Of a stretch of 64,000 nucleotides of DNA, positions 51,078 to 59,507 are shown piece by piece. Each line of letters starts with the position of its first letter. Position 1 is the first letter of the stretch. The notes beneath the pieces are model-generated. The model did not search any database and was not told where the DNA came from. It saw only the letters and a list, made by a program, of their open reading frames with translations. Source of the stretch: DAIODI01 sp046349255 (GTDB lineage Bacteria > Pseudomonadota > Alphaproteobacteria > Rhizobiales > Aestuariivirgaceae); the NCBI GenBank assembly GCA_046349255.1, contig JAXMCR010000003.1:744001-808000 (forward strand), given 5' to 3'. Made by a program: the position numbers and the translations under genes.

Positions 51078-51744
51078 TGCGGCGACGGTGATTATCGTCC
51101 GTCGCGACGCGGCGACGCCGCGCGTGCTGATGGGCCGGCGACCGCTCACCGCCTCGTTCATGCCGGGCAAGTACGTGTTTCCGGGCGGCCGGGTGGAGGC
51201 CGCCGATCACCGCGTGGTACCCGCAGCCCCACTCGCCCCGGAGGTCGAGACACTTCTGTCGCGCCGCCTGCGTCGGCCCAGTGCATTGAAGCCGCGGGCC
51301 CTGGCGATGGCCGCCGTGCGCGAAACCTTCGAGGAGGTGGGTTTCATCATCGGCCGGCCCACGGATCGGCGGCAATCGACGCGGTCGCCCGTCTGGTCCG
51401 CCTTCTTCGACAGCGGCCATGCGCCCGATCTCTCCGGCCTCTCGCTGTTCACCCGCGCGATCACGCCGCCCGGCCGGACGCGCCGGTTCGACACGCGCTT
51501 CTTCCTCGCCGAGGCCGACGCGCTGGCGAACCTCGACCGGCCGGTCGCGGCCGCCAACGACGAGCTGCTCGAGCCCGTCTGGGTGACGATCGACGAGGCG
51601 CTGGGGCTCAACCTGCCCGAGATCACCCAGGACGTGCTCGAACGGCTGAAACCGCTCGTCGACCGTCCAGGCCGCATAGGAGCGGGCCTGCCGGTGTCGT
51701 TCCAATACGCGCGCGGGGCCGATTGGCGCTACGACACGCTCTAG
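51028..51744 (+). CDS. Nudix-family hydrolase
   Basis: A 238-residue Nudix hydrolase. A modified Nudix box is visible: FPGGRVEAAD, a ~36-residue insertion, then ALAMAAVRETFEEVGFIIG. GTG 51028 is the furthest start in frame and overlaps DUF983 by 50 bases; the real start may be a little downstream. Substrate unknown (possibly a CoA- or NDP-derivative type). Confidence 0.82.
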   Translation: MSPSPTPSETRTVRPRDAATVIIVRRDAATPRVLMGRRPLTASFMPGKYVFPGGRVEAADHRVVPAAPLAPEVETLLSRRLRRPSALKPRALAMAAVRETFEEVGFIIGRPTDRRQSTRSPVWSAFFDSGHAPDLSGLSLFTRAITPPGRTRRFDTRFFLAEADALANLDRPVAAANDELLEPVWVTIDEALGLNLPEITQDVLERLKPLVDRPGRIGAGLPVSFQYARGADWRYDTL

Positions 51745-51837
51745 ACGCGCCTCGAGGGTTGACAATGCAGGAAAGCCGGGCGATATCCCGCGCCGAACAA
51801 GGCGGCTGAAGGCGCGCCGCACGGAGATATTTGTCCT

Positions 51838-52005
51838 ATGGCCAAGGCAACCACACTGAAGATCAAGCTGCTGTCGACCGCCGGCACTGGCTACTTCTAC
51901 GTCACCAAGAAGAACTCGCGCACGAAGACCGAGAAGTTCTCGTTCAAGAAGTACGACCCGGTCGCGCGCAAGCACGTCGAGTTCAAGGAAACCAAGATCA
52001 AGTAA
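51838..52005 (+). CDS. rpmG: 50S ribosomal protein L33
   Basis: A 55-residue ribosomal protein (KIKLLSTAGTGYFYVTKKN, FSFKKYDPVARKHVEFKETKIK). It has no cysteines, so it is the zinc-independent L33 form. CGGAG lies upstream of the ATG. A strong intrinsic terminator follows 40 bases downstream. Confidence 0.97.
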   Translation: MAKATTLKIKLLSTAGTGYFYVTKKNSRTKTEKFSFKKYDPVARKHVEFKETKIK

Positions 52006-52044
52006 GTCCGCGCGCCTTTTCCGGGCGCCTGCGACGAAGGATCC

Positions 52045-52077
52045 GGGCCGGCCGCAAAGCCGGCCCTTTGCTTTTTT
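52045..52077 (+). terminator. Rho-independent terminator of rpmG
   Basis: A perfect 8-bp stem GGGCCGGC/GCCGGCCC with a six-base loop at 52045-52066, followed by TTTGCTTTTTT. It is placed 39 bases past the rpmG stop. Confidence 0.9.
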
Positions 52078-52149
52078 GCGGGTCGGGCCGCACGCCGAAT
52101 CGGGCTAGCATTGCACTTCGGTCCCCCATTCGCTGCGCGTGCTGCTCCG

Positions 52150-52308
52150 ATGAGCCTGATGCTGCCGTTCGTCTTCGCCTCCCTCGCCATCCTCTCGGCG
52201 ATGATCGGCCAGCGCGGCACGTCGATCGCCTTCTGGGCGTTCACGCTCGTCCTGTTCGCGATCACGCTCTGGACGCACATGACCGATCGGCTGGCGATCT
52301 CGCTGTGA
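52150..52308 (+). CDS. Short membrane protein, DUF5993-like
   Basis: A 52-residue two-helix membrane protein (MLPFVFASLAILSAMIG; IAFWAFTLVLFAITLWTHM). Proteins of this size and layout (DUF5993) are often encoded directly before DsbB-like genes, as here. The stop overlaps the next gene's GTG start (GTGA). The start at 52150 is chosen from protein-likeness; the ATG at 52111 adds 13 residues. Function unknown. Confidence 0.7.
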   Translation: MSLMLPFVFASLAILSAMIGQRGTSIAFWAFTLVLFAITLWTHMTDRLAISL

Positions 52309-52829
52309 TCCCGCGCACGCTCGACATCCTGGCCGTATTCGCGATCGCCGCGATCCTCGCCTTCGCGTTCTTCTGGCAGGTCGCCTACCACGAACTCCCC
52401 TGCCCGCTGTGCATCCTCCAGCGCGTCGCCTTCGCGATGGTCGGCGTGGCGTTCCTGCTCAACGTGCGCTTCTTCCCCTCGCCGGTGCACTACGGCATGG
52501 CGATCCTCTCCGCACTCGCGGGCGCAGCGGCCTCGACACGTCAGGTGCTGCTCCACATCGCGCCAGGGGATCAAGGCTATGGCTCGCCCATCTTCGGCTA
52601 CCACTTCTACACGCTGGGCCTCGTCGCGTTCCTCGCGATCATCGCCTACTGCGGCGTCATGCTGATGTTCTGGCGCTACTGGCAGCGCTCGGCCTCGGGC
52701 GGGGTTGCGCTGGCGGCACAGTGGCTGCTGCTCGCGATGATCGCCGGCAATGCGGTAACGACGACGCTTCAGTGCGGCTTCTATTCGTGCCCGGACAATC
52801 CGACGCGCTACCTCTGGCTCGCGCGCTAA
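52305..52829 (+). CDS. DsbB-family disulfide bond formation protein
   Basis: A 174-residue quinone-linked thiol oxidoreductase homologue. The first redox pair CPLC is at residues 33-36 after helix 1. The second pair (Cys157, Cys162) lies at the C-terminus after a fifth helix, not between helices 3 and 4 as in E. coli DsbB. With five helices the C-terminus is predicted to be periplasmic. The start is GTG 52305. No dsbA is adjacent. Confidence 0.8.
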   Translation: MIPRTLDILAVFAIAAILAFAFFWQVAYHELPCPLCILQRVAFAMVGVAFLLNVRFFPSPVHYGMAILSALAGAAASTRQVLLHIAPGDQGYGSPIFGYHFYTLGLVAFLAIIAYCGVMLMFWRYWQRSASGGVALAAQWLLLAMIAGNAVTTTLQCGFYSCPDNPTRYLWLAR

Positions 52830-53272
52830 GTCGCGCCGCGCCTGCCCATGCGGATCAATCCCACGACAAACAGGAAGCCGAAGACGAGCTTGCCACCCCA
52901 TTCCGCCCAGAAGCCCAGATCGACCTGGTCGACGGGAGGAAGCGACACATTCGCAGTCTCCGCCAGTGCTTCAGCCTTTCCCTCCCCAAGCTCATAGTAA
53001 TGCGAGCTATCGCCCTCGATCATTGCCACATAGGTCATGCTCCAGTGCGAGATTGGCAGGAAGAAGATGTCCAGCGCTTTGTATTTGACCCCGATGTCGA
53101 AGTGCTTCCCTTCGATTTCGTATTCAGGCGTATCGGGCAGATCGACGACCACGTGTAGATGCTCTCCACCGTAGCTCCAGAATACCGGCGTCCTTTTGGC
53201 CTCAGCCACGGGCGCAAACATCAGGCACGCGAGGATTGCAGCAAACATCCGCACCGCAAAGCGCAGCATCAT
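52826..53272 (-). CDS. Exported protein with C-terminal helix, function unknown
   Basis: A 148-residue protein with a signal peptide (MLRFAVRMFAAILACLMFAPVAEA), a central polar/beta part (HLHVVVDLPDTPEYEIEGKHF) and a C-terminal hydrophobic helix (LVFGFLFVVGLIRM) followed by RRG. The start at 53272 has GGGGGA upstream. The stop overlaps that of the DsbB-like gene by four bases. It lies outside the ABC operon that begins 88 bases away. No family recognised. Confidence 0.55.
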   Translation of the reverse strand: MMLRFAVRMFAAILACLMFAPVAEAKRTPVFWSYGGEHLHVVVDLPDTPEYEIEGKHFDIGVKYKALDIFFLPISHWSMTYVAMIEGDSSHYYELGEGKAEALAETANVSLPPVDQVDLGFWAEWGGKLVFGFLFVVGLIRMGRRGAT

Positions 53273-53359
53273 GAATTCCCCCGGAATACAACCAGAGGTT
53301 ATATCAAGCTGACGATGGGTCAACAACATTCCGCGCAAATGGCGCCACGGGCACGACCG

Positions 53360-54490
53360 TCAATCCAGCGTGCGACGGAAGCGCAGGAGCGTAAGCACCG
53401 AGATCGTGGCGAGGAAGGCGACGATCGCCAGCATCTCGGAGTAGACCGAGGCGAACCCGGCCCCCTTCAGGAGAATGCCGCGCACGATGCGCAGGAAGTG
53501 CGTGAGCGGCAGGATCTCGCCGATCGTCTGCGCCCACGACGGCATGCCGCGGAACGGGAACATGAAACCCGACAGCAGGATCGACGGCAGGAAGTAGAAG
53601 AACGTCATCTGCATCGCCTGCATCTGGTTGCGGGCGAGCGTCGAGAACAGGTAGCCGAGCGTCACGTTCGTCGCGATGAACAGGAACAGCCCGAACGCGA
53701 GCAGCGCGAACGAGCCGATCATCGGAACGTGGAACGCAAACTTCGCCATGATCAGGATCACCGCCACCTGGACGAAGCCGAGCCCGATGTAGGGCGTGAT
53801 CTTGCCGATCATGATCTCGGCCGGCTGCGCCGGCATCGCGAGCAGGTTCTCCATGGTGCCGCGCTCCGTCTCGCGCGTGAGCGCCAGCGCGGTCGACAGC
53901 ACGGTCGTCATGGTCAGGATGGTGCCGACGAGGCCCGGCACGATGTTGTACTGGGTGATGCCCTCCGGATTGTAGAGCCGGTGCACGACGACGTCGACGG
54001 ACGGACCTTCGGTCTTCTGCCGCAACGGTCCGACGAACTGGTCGGCGAGGCTGTGGTTCACGATCTCCGGCAGCGCGCCGATCGCGTTCGAGGCGGCAGC
54101 CGGATCGGTCGCATCGGCTTCCACCAGCAAGGGCGCGGCCTCGCCGCGGAGGATGGCGCGCTCGAAACCGGCCGGGATGGTCACGACGAACGATGCCTTG
54201 TTGTCGAGCAGGAGCTGCTCGCCCTGGCGGTCGTCCCGGATCACGCCTTCGATGTGGTAGTACTTCGAGTTCTGCAACCCCGCGACAACCGCACGCGCAA
54301 AGCGGCTGTCCTCCTCGACCTTGATGTAGGCCGGAAGGTCCTTCGGGTCGGTGTTGATGGCGAAGCCGAACAGCACGAGCTGGATGATCGGAATGCCGAC
54401 CATCATGGCGAGCGTGAGCCGGTCACGCCGCATCTGGATCAGCTCCTTGAGGAAGATCGCGAACGTGCGGGCGAACGAGAAGCGCCTCAT
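53360..54490 (-). CDS. ABC-2 type transporter permease (YbhS-like)
   Basis: A 376-residue permease with one N-terminal helix, a large extracytoplasmic part and about five C-terminal helices. Family segments are SFARTFAIFLKELIQMRRDRLTL and GTMENLLAMPAQPAEIMIGKI. It forms an exporter with the ATPase gene that precedes it. The gene overlaps the upstream ATPase by four bases. Confidence 0.9.
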   Translation of the reverse strand: MRRFSFARTFAIFLKELIQMRRDRLTLAMMVGIPIIQLVLFGFAINTDPKDLPAYIKVEEDSRFARAVVAGLQNSKYYHIEGVIRDDRQGEQLLLDNKASFVVTIPAGFERAILRGEAAPLLVEADATDPAAASNAIGALPEIVNHSLADQFVGPLRQKTEGPSVDVVVHRLYNPEGITQYNIVPGLVGTILTMTTVLSTALALTRETERGTMENLLAMPAQPAEIMIGKITPYIGLGFVQVAVILIMAKFAFHVPMIGSFALLAFGLFLFIATNVTLGYLFSTLARNQMQAMQMTFFYFLPSILLSGFMFPFRGMPSWAQTIGEILPLTHFLRIVRGILLKGAGFASVYSEMLAIVAFLATISVLTLLRFRRTLD

Positions 54491-55410
54491 CTGCGGTCCG
54501 CCCCCTCGCCCATCAGCTGGATGAACACGTCCTCGAGGCTCGTCTCGCCCTCGCGCCAGGCAAGGCCCTTGCGCTTTCGCAGCGGCCGGATCGCCGCTTC
54601 GAGCGCGTCCGGGTCACGGCCGACGACGTGCAGCGTGTTGCCGAACGGCGCGATCTGGTCGATGCCGTCGACGTTCTCGAGTTCGGCCGCCACCGCCGCA
54701 AGCGCGGGCGCCGAGCCGTCGACGAACCAGGTCGTCAGATTCGAGTCGCGGATCACCTCGTCCACCGTGCCGCGGGCGATGACGCGGCCGTAGGAGATAT
54801 AGACGATGCGGTGACACCGCTCGGCCTCGTCCATGTAGTGCGTGGAAACGAGCACGGTGAGCCCTTCGGCCGACAGCGCATGAATCTCGTCCCAGAACTC
54901 GCGTCGCGCCTTGGGGTCGACGCCGGCGGTCGGTTCGTCGAGCAGGAGAAGCTTCGGCGCGTGCATGATGCAGGCGGCAAGCGCGAGGCGCTGCTTCCAT
55001 CCGCCCGATAGCGTGCCCGCGAGCTGATGCTGCCGGGACTCGAGCCCGAGCCGGGCGATCGTCTCGTCGACGAACTGCGCCACCGGCTTCAGCTGGTAGA
55101 GCCGGGCCACGAACTCCAGATTCTCGCGGATCGTCAGATCCTCGTAGAACGAGAAGCGCTGCGTCATGTAGCCGACCTGCAGCTTGATCAGGTCGCTCTG
55201 GGTCAGGATGTCGTAGCCAAGGCAGGTGCCTTCGCCGGAATCGGGCTTGAGCAGCCCGCACAGGAGTCGGATCGTCGTCGTCTTGCCGCTGCCGTTGGGG
55301 CCGAGGAAGCCCACGATCTCGCCACGCTCCACCTTCAGGTCCACATGATCGACGACGACCTTGTTGCCGAAGCTCTTCGTCAGACCACGGACGTCGATGA
55401 CCGCCGTCAT
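54487..55410 (-). CDS. ABC transporter ATP-binding protein (exporter)
   Basis: A 307-residue ABC ATPase: Walker A GPNGSGKTT near residue 38, signature LSGGWKQRLALA, Walker B LLLLDEPTAGVD, and switch His in VSTHYMDEAERC. It has one ABC domain, unlike the two-domain YbhF of E. coli. Overlaps of four bases with both neighbours show tight operon coupling. Confidence 0.92.
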   Translation of the reverse strand: MTAVIDVRGLTKSFGNKVVVDHVDLKVERGEIVGFLGPNGSGKTTTIRLLCGLLKPDSGEGTCLGYDILTQSDLIKLQVGYMTQRFSFYEDLTIRENLEFVARLYQLKPVAQFVDETIARLGLESRQHQLAGTLSGGWKQRLALAACIMHAPKLLLLDEPTAGVDPKARREFWDEIHALSAEGLTVLVSTHYMDEAERCHRIVYISYGRVIARGTVDEVIRDSNLTTWFVDGSAPALAAVAAELENVDGIDQIAPFGNTLHVVGRDPDALEAAIRPLRKRKGLAWREGETSLEDVFIQLMGEGADRR

Positions 55411-56369
55411 TGCGCGAGACTCACATCGACCGGCTGGCCGGGGGTGAGCGCGAGGCCCTGCGCGCCGTCGGGTCGCGCCTCGACCGCGTAGACGAGCTTC
55501 TGGCGGCGGTCGACGCTGTAGATCACGGGCGGCGTGAACTCCGCCTCGGTCGCCAGGCGCGTCACCGTCGCGGTGAGATCGGCGGGGCAGCCGTCGCAGG
55601 AGACCTTCACCTCCGTGCCGGGCTTGAACAGGGCGCGCTGCGGTTCGGGCACGAAGAAGCGCACCTTTCGGTTCTTCGGCGGGAGGAGCGACACGACCGG
55701 CTGATCAGGCGCGGCCATTTCGCCGGGGCGACGGATGATGCGATCGACGACAGCGTCGGCAGGCGCGTTGACTGCCAGTTCGCCCAGTCGCCATTGCGCC
55801 TGCTCCAGCGTCGCCTGTGCCGCCGCGACATTGCGCCTGGCGGCCTCGATCGTCTCGTTGCGGGCCGGCATCTTCGCCACCTCCACGCTCTTCTGCGCCT
55901 GCTCCACGCGCGCCTTCGCGGTATCGCGCCGCGCCACGGCCGCATCGAGCGCCGACTTGGAGACGACGCGGCGGTCGAAAAGATCTTGCTGCCGCAGGAG
56001 ATTCTGTTCGGCTTCCGCAAGCGTCGCCTGCTCGGCGGCGACCGCGGCCTCGCGCACGGCGATCTCCTGCTCGCGCTCACCCGTCGTTAGATCGGCGAGC
56101 TGCGCCTGCGCCTGTTCGAGACGCGCCTTCGCCTGGTCCACCTCGCGCTGCACGGGCACCGGATCGATCGTGAACAGCAGGTCGCCGGCCTTCACCATCT
56201 GGCCCTCTTCGACCTTCAGTGTACTGATCCGGCCCGACTCGCGCGGGCCCATCATCACGTACTCGCCCTCGATGTAGCCGTTCGCGTGGACCCCGGTTGC
56301 AGCGGGCGCTCCGCACCAGCCGGGCAGAAGCCAGGCGACGAACGCGACGGAACAGAGCCACGCGGTCAT
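55407..56369 (-). CDS. HlyD-family membrane fusion protein (YbhG-like)
   Basis: A 320-residue periplasmic adaptor. N-terminal signal/anchor helix, biotinyl-lipoyl-like halves around a long coiled coil (QAKARLEQAQAQLADL to the ATLEQAQWRLGEL segment), and a C-terminal barrel. A CDGCP motif sits in the beta-barrel region. The start at 56369 overlaps the TetR stop by four bases. It is the link between the regulator and the ABC exporter. Confidence 0.9.
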   Translation of the reverse strand: MTAWLCSVAFVAWLLPGWCGAPAATGVHANGYIEGEYVMMGPRESGRISTLKVEEGQMVKAGDLLFTIDPVPVQREVDQAKARLEQAQAQLADLTTGEREQEIAVREAAVAAEQATLAEAEQNLLRQQDLFDRRVVSKSALDAAVARRDTAKARVEQAQKSVEVAKMPARNETIEAARRNVAAAQATLEQAQWRLGELAVNAPADAVVDRIIRRPGEMAAPDQPVVSLLPPKNRKVRFFVPEPQRALFKPGTEVKVSCDGCPADLTATVTRLATEAEFTPPVIYSVDRRQKLVYAVEARPDGAQGLALTPGQPVDVSLAQ

Positions 56370-57016
56370 GGCGCACGCCCCAGGCGATCGATCGAGCGAT
56401 GCAGCTGTTCCAGAATGACATCGGCCTTGCGGCTGCCGACGTCCTTCCACCCCATCTGCCGCAGCACGGCGGCGCGGCCGATGCGGAACACGAGCGGCTG
56501 GCCCATCAGGGCGAACATTTCGAGCCTCGCCTCACTCGACTTCGGATCGAGGTCGAGAAGACGGGCGACGAGGGCCGTGACGGTTCCATACACCTGCCCG
56601 AGGACACCGTCGTAGAGGATGTCGAACGCGTCCGTCGGTTCGAGTTGTTCGCGCACGATGTAGCGGGCCCATCGTTCGGCTTGCTTCGACTCGAGGAGCG
56701 TGCGCCCCGTGCGATCGATCATCGCGTGCAGCGCGGCGCGCGCCTCGTCCTTCGACAGGACGCGGGTCATTTCGGGACGTGGGGGCGCACCGGCCGGCCA
56801 TGCGGCATCCCGGATTCGCTCGACGATGTAGGCAGCGACGGCGCGGTAAAGCGCTTGCTTGCCGCCGAAATGATAATTGATGGCGGCGACGTTGGCGCCC
56901 GCGTCGCGGGCGATGGCGCGAACGTTGGCGCCGTCGAAACCCGAATGCCCGAAATGATCCAGCGCCGCCTCGATCAGGCGCGTGCGCGTATCGGACGATA
57001 CGTCTGGTGTGCTCAT
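56366..57016 (-). CDS. TetR-family regulator, CecR-like (DUF1956)
   Basis: A 216-residue repressor. N-terminal helix-turn-helix (VRAIARDAGANVAAINYHFGGKQALYRAV) and a longer C-terminal ligand domain of the CecR/DUF1956 type. It heads an operon regulator-HlyD-ABC-permease like E. coli cecR-ybhGFSR. The start ATG at 57016 has no ribosome site: the operator palindromes end one codon before it. It probably represses its own operon. Confidence 0.86.
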   Translation of the reverse strand: MSTPDVSSDTRTRLIEAALDHFGHSGFDGANVRAIARDAGANVAAINYHFGGKQALYRAVAAYIVERIRDAAWPAGAPPRPEMTRVLSKDEARAALHAMIDRTGRTLLESKQAERWARYIVREQLEPTDAFDILYDGVLGQVYGTVTALVARLLDLDPKSSEARLEMFALMGQPLVFRIGRAAVLRQMGWKDVGSRKADVILEQLHRSIDRLGRAP

Positions 57017-57057
57017 AAACAAACGTTTGAAACAAACGTTTGTATCTGTCAAGACAG
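57017..57057 (-). promoter_or_regulatory. Promoter/operator of the cecR-like operon: two CAAACGTTTG palindromes and a TTGACA box
   Basis: Two perfect 10-bp palindromes CAAACGTTTG lie at 57020-57029 and 57033-57042, separated by three bases. Upstream (minus strand) is TTGACA at 57052-57047, itself inside a second palindrome CTGTC-TT-GACAG at 57046-57057. Spacing puts the -10 region and transcription start on and next to the palindromes and the start codon, consistent with auto-repression and a leaderless or near-leaderless mRNA. Confidence 0.8.
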
Positions 57058-57066
57058 TTCGGGGGT

Positions 57067-57119
57067 GGCCGGTCCGACGCAACTTGACGAGGAGGCCACT
57101 CGGGTTGATCGGACCGGCC
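57067..57119. repeat. Inverted repeat between pleD and the cecR-like promoter
   Basis: A perfect 11-bp inverted repeat (GGCCGGTCCGA at 57067-57077 and its complement at 57109-57119) with a 31-base loop. It is not followed by a T-run. It could end transcripts coming from pleD or be incidental. The 220-base gap around it contains no gene. Confidence 0.5.
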
Positions 57120-57276
57120 GGCCCCGCACCATGCAGGGTTTGCGGCGGGCCTGCATGCCACGGGGTTTCACCCCCGCCCGAGACGATGCAAATTCCAAAC
57201 TAGTCAGTGGTCTGAGGAACCTGTTCGGCGCCCAAACCGCAAACTCGGTTAAACGTTTAGGTAAATTGCACGCGTT

Positions 57277-58644
57277 TCAGGCGGCGGCCTGGATGACGCG
57301 GTTCCGGCCCTCGCGCTTGGCCTTGTAGAGCGCGTCGTCGGCGCGCTTCAGCATCTCTTCGAGCGTGTCGTTGGCCGAGGCGAACGAGGCGATGCCGACC
57401 GAGATGGTAATCGGCAATGCCGCCTTCTCTCCGATCGGGAACGGCCGGGAGCTGACCGCCTTGCGCAACCGTTCGGCGACGCGCAACGCCACTTCCGGCT
57501 CGGTCTCCGGCAACACGATCACGAACTCCTCTCCACCGACGCGGAACCCCAGGTCGACGTTGCGGATGTGCTTCTTGATCCGTGCCGCGAGTTCCTTCAG
57601 CACGCGGTCGCCGGCATCGTGGCCGTAGGTGTCGTTCACCGCCTTGAAGTAATCAACGTCGAGCATGAGCAGCGACAGCGGCTTGTTCCTGTTCGCCGCG
57701 TTGTCGATCAGGATGTCGACCTGGCTGTCCATGTAGCGGCGATTGTAGAGCCCGGTCAGCGGATCGGTGACGGCAAGTTCGATCGACTGCTGCACGCTGT
57801 CGCGCAGCTTCGCAGTGAAGCGCGAGCGTCGGATCTGCGTCTGGGCGCGCGCCAGCAGCTCCTGCCGGTCGACGGGGCGAACGAGATAGTCGTTCACGCC
57901 CATGTCGAGCGCGCGGATCATGCGCTGCTGGTCGTCGGGGTCGACGATGATGATGATCGGGATCTGTCGAGTGCGCTGGAGGGAGCGTAGCTGCGAGCAC
58001 AGCCGAAGGCCGTCGTAGCCGTCGAGGTCGAGGTTGATCAGGATCAGCTCGAAGTTTCCTTCGGCCGCATCGATGATTGCCTGGTGTGGATCGTTGACGC
58101 ACACGAGCTCGTGCTTGGTGCCGATGCTCGACCGAATGCGCTCGTGCAGATGCCCGCGGTTGTCGATGAGCATTACCTTACCCGGCGCATCGAGCTCGGC
58201 CATCATCTGCGCCTGGCGCGCCAGCCAGGCGTCGTTGTTGTCGCCGTAGCGCGCCGCGAGTTCGTCGGTCAGCATCTTCAGCCGAACGAGACTCTTCACG
58301 CGACAGAACAGCGCGAGGTCGTTCACGGGCTTGGTGAGAAAATCGTCCGCACCCGCCTCGAGGCCGCGCACGCGATCCTCCGGCTGGTCGAGCGCGGTGA
58401 CCATGATCACCGGCACGTGGTGCGTTGCGGGATTCTCCTTGATGCGACGGCAGACCTCGATGCCGTCCATGCCGGGCATCATGACGTCGAGGAGCACGAT
58501 ATCGGGCTTCACCCGCTGGATCGACTCGAGTGCATCGAGGCCGTTCATCGCGGTCGAAACGTCGAAGTACTCGGCGGTCAGCTTGGCCTCGAGCAGCCTG
58601 ACGTTCGCCAGGATATCATCCACCACGAGGACCTTGGCGGTCAT
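57277..58644 (-). CDS. pleD: Response regulator/diguanylate cyclase PleD
   Basis: A 455-residue protein with two receiver domains and a GGDEF domain, making c-di-GMP when phosphorylated. In the first receiver, the acidic pair is D9/D10 and the phospho-acceptor Asp53 (LLDVMMPGMDG). The active-site motif is GGEEF at 370-374, and the inhibitory I-site RNVD at 361-364 is intact with normal spacing. In Caulobacter PleD controls the swarmer-to-stalked transition. It overlaps divK by four bases. Confidence 0.95.
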   Translation of the reverse strand: MTAKVLVVDDILANVRLLEAKLTAEYFDVSTAMNGLDALESIQRVKPDIVLLDVMMPGMDGIEVCRRIKENPATHHVPVIMVTALDQPEDRVRGLEAGADDFLTKPVNDLALFCRVKSLVRLKMLTDELAARYGDNNDAWLARQAQMMAELDAPGKVMLIDNRGHLHERIRSSIGTKHELVCVNDPHQAIIDAAEGNFELILINLDLDGYDGLRLCSQLRSLQRTRQIPIIIIVDPDDQQRMIRALDMGVNDYLVRPVDRQELLARAQTQIRRSRFTAKLRDSVQQSIELAVTDPLTGLYNRRYMDSQVDILIDNAANRNKPLSLLMLDVDYFKAVNDTYGHDAGDRVLKELAARIKKHIRNVDLGFRVGGEEFVIVLPETEPEVALRVAERLRKAVSSRPFPIGEKAALPITISVGIASFASANDTLEEMLKRADDALYKAKREGRNRVIQAAA

Positions 58645-59054
58645 GGGGTGCCTTTCAGGAACCCGTCGATCGTCTGCAGGAAGCTCACAACCGAGATCGG
58701 CTTCGACACGTAGGCTTCGCAGCCGCCCTCGCGAATCTTCTCCTCATCGCCCTTCATCGCAAACGCGGTGACGGCGATGACGGGAATTTTCCGGAGCGTC
58801 TCGTCTTCCTTCAGCCACTTGGTCACCTCGATCCCGGAGACTTCCGGCAACTGGATGTCCATGAGGATGAGGTCGGGCATGTGCTGGCGCGCAATGTCGA
58901 GGGCGGACAGCCCGTCGCGCGTCTGGAGAACCCGGTAGCCGTGCGCTTCCAGGAGGTCGTTGAACAGCTTCATGTTCAACTCGTTGTCTTCCACCACGAG
59001 CACCGTCTTGGCATCGGCCGGCACGGGGCTCACGGAATCGTCTTCAGTCGTCAT
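58641..59054 (-). CDS. divK: Single-domain response regulator DivK
   Basis: A 137-residue receiver protein of the DivJ/PleC-DivK system of cell-cycle control. Acidic residues near 22-23, phospho-acceptor Asp66 (LILMDIQLPEVSG), Thr96 and Lys118 are all present. The start at 59054 gives a short N-terminal extension before the receiver; an ATG at 59090 is less likely. divK-pleD operon order is as in Caulobacter. Confidence 0.92.
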   Translation of the reverse strand: MTTEDDSVSPVPADAKTVLVVEDNELNMKLFNDLLEAHGYRVLQTRDGLSALDIARQHMPDLILMDIQLPEVSGIEVTKWLKEDETLRKIPVIAVTAFAMKGDEEKIREGGCEAYVSKPISVVSFLQTIDGFLKGTP

Positions 59055-59234
59055 TCCATAGGTACCGAGCGTCACTCCGGCTCCCCCCAAACCCTCGTGC
59101 CCGGCGAGTAGTACCCGCCGGGAGGCCGCCCTCCGGTCATAGCAAATCCTGCCGGAATTCAGTAACTAACCCTTTAAGTCGGCCCCTCTGCAACCTCAGG
59201 GTGCGACAGGTGGGTTAAGGATTCGGGAAGAGAC

Positions 59235-59507
59235 ATGGTAAAATTTGAAGCAACCACGGAAGCGGCGGAAATACTGGCGTTGCAGGCGCTGGAATTCATC
59301 GCCTCGGACCCGCGGCGACTCACGATTTTCCTTTCCCTGACCGGCCTTTCGCCGCAAGACGTGGCGGCCAGCGCTGGCGACCGTCCATTTCTGGCGGGCG
59401 TGCTGGATCATCTGCTCACGAACGAATCCATGCTCGTTGAATTCTGTACGCTGAACAATATCAGGCCGGAGGAACCGGCGCGCGCGCACGCAAGGCTCAT
59501 CGCATGA
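59235..59507 (+). CDS. DUF3572 family protein
   Basis: A 90-residue helical protein (AAEILALQALEFIASDPRRL, SPQDVAASAGDRPFLAGVLDHLL) of the alphaproteobacterial DUF3572 family, function unknown. GGAAGAGAC lies just before the ATG. It is divergent from divK; the gap (59055-59234) must hold both promoters. The stop overlaps the next gene (ATGA). Confidence 0.85.
   Translation: MVKFEATTEAAEILALQALEFIASDPRRLTIFLSLTGLSPQDVAASAGDRPFLAGVLDHLLTNESMLVEFCTLNNIRPEEPARAHARLIA

Noticed and set aside
57250..57259. TAAACGTTTA, similar to the CecR-type palindrome
   Set aside because: It lies just after the pleD stop, differs at both ends from CAAACGTTTG and is far from any promoter; likely chance.
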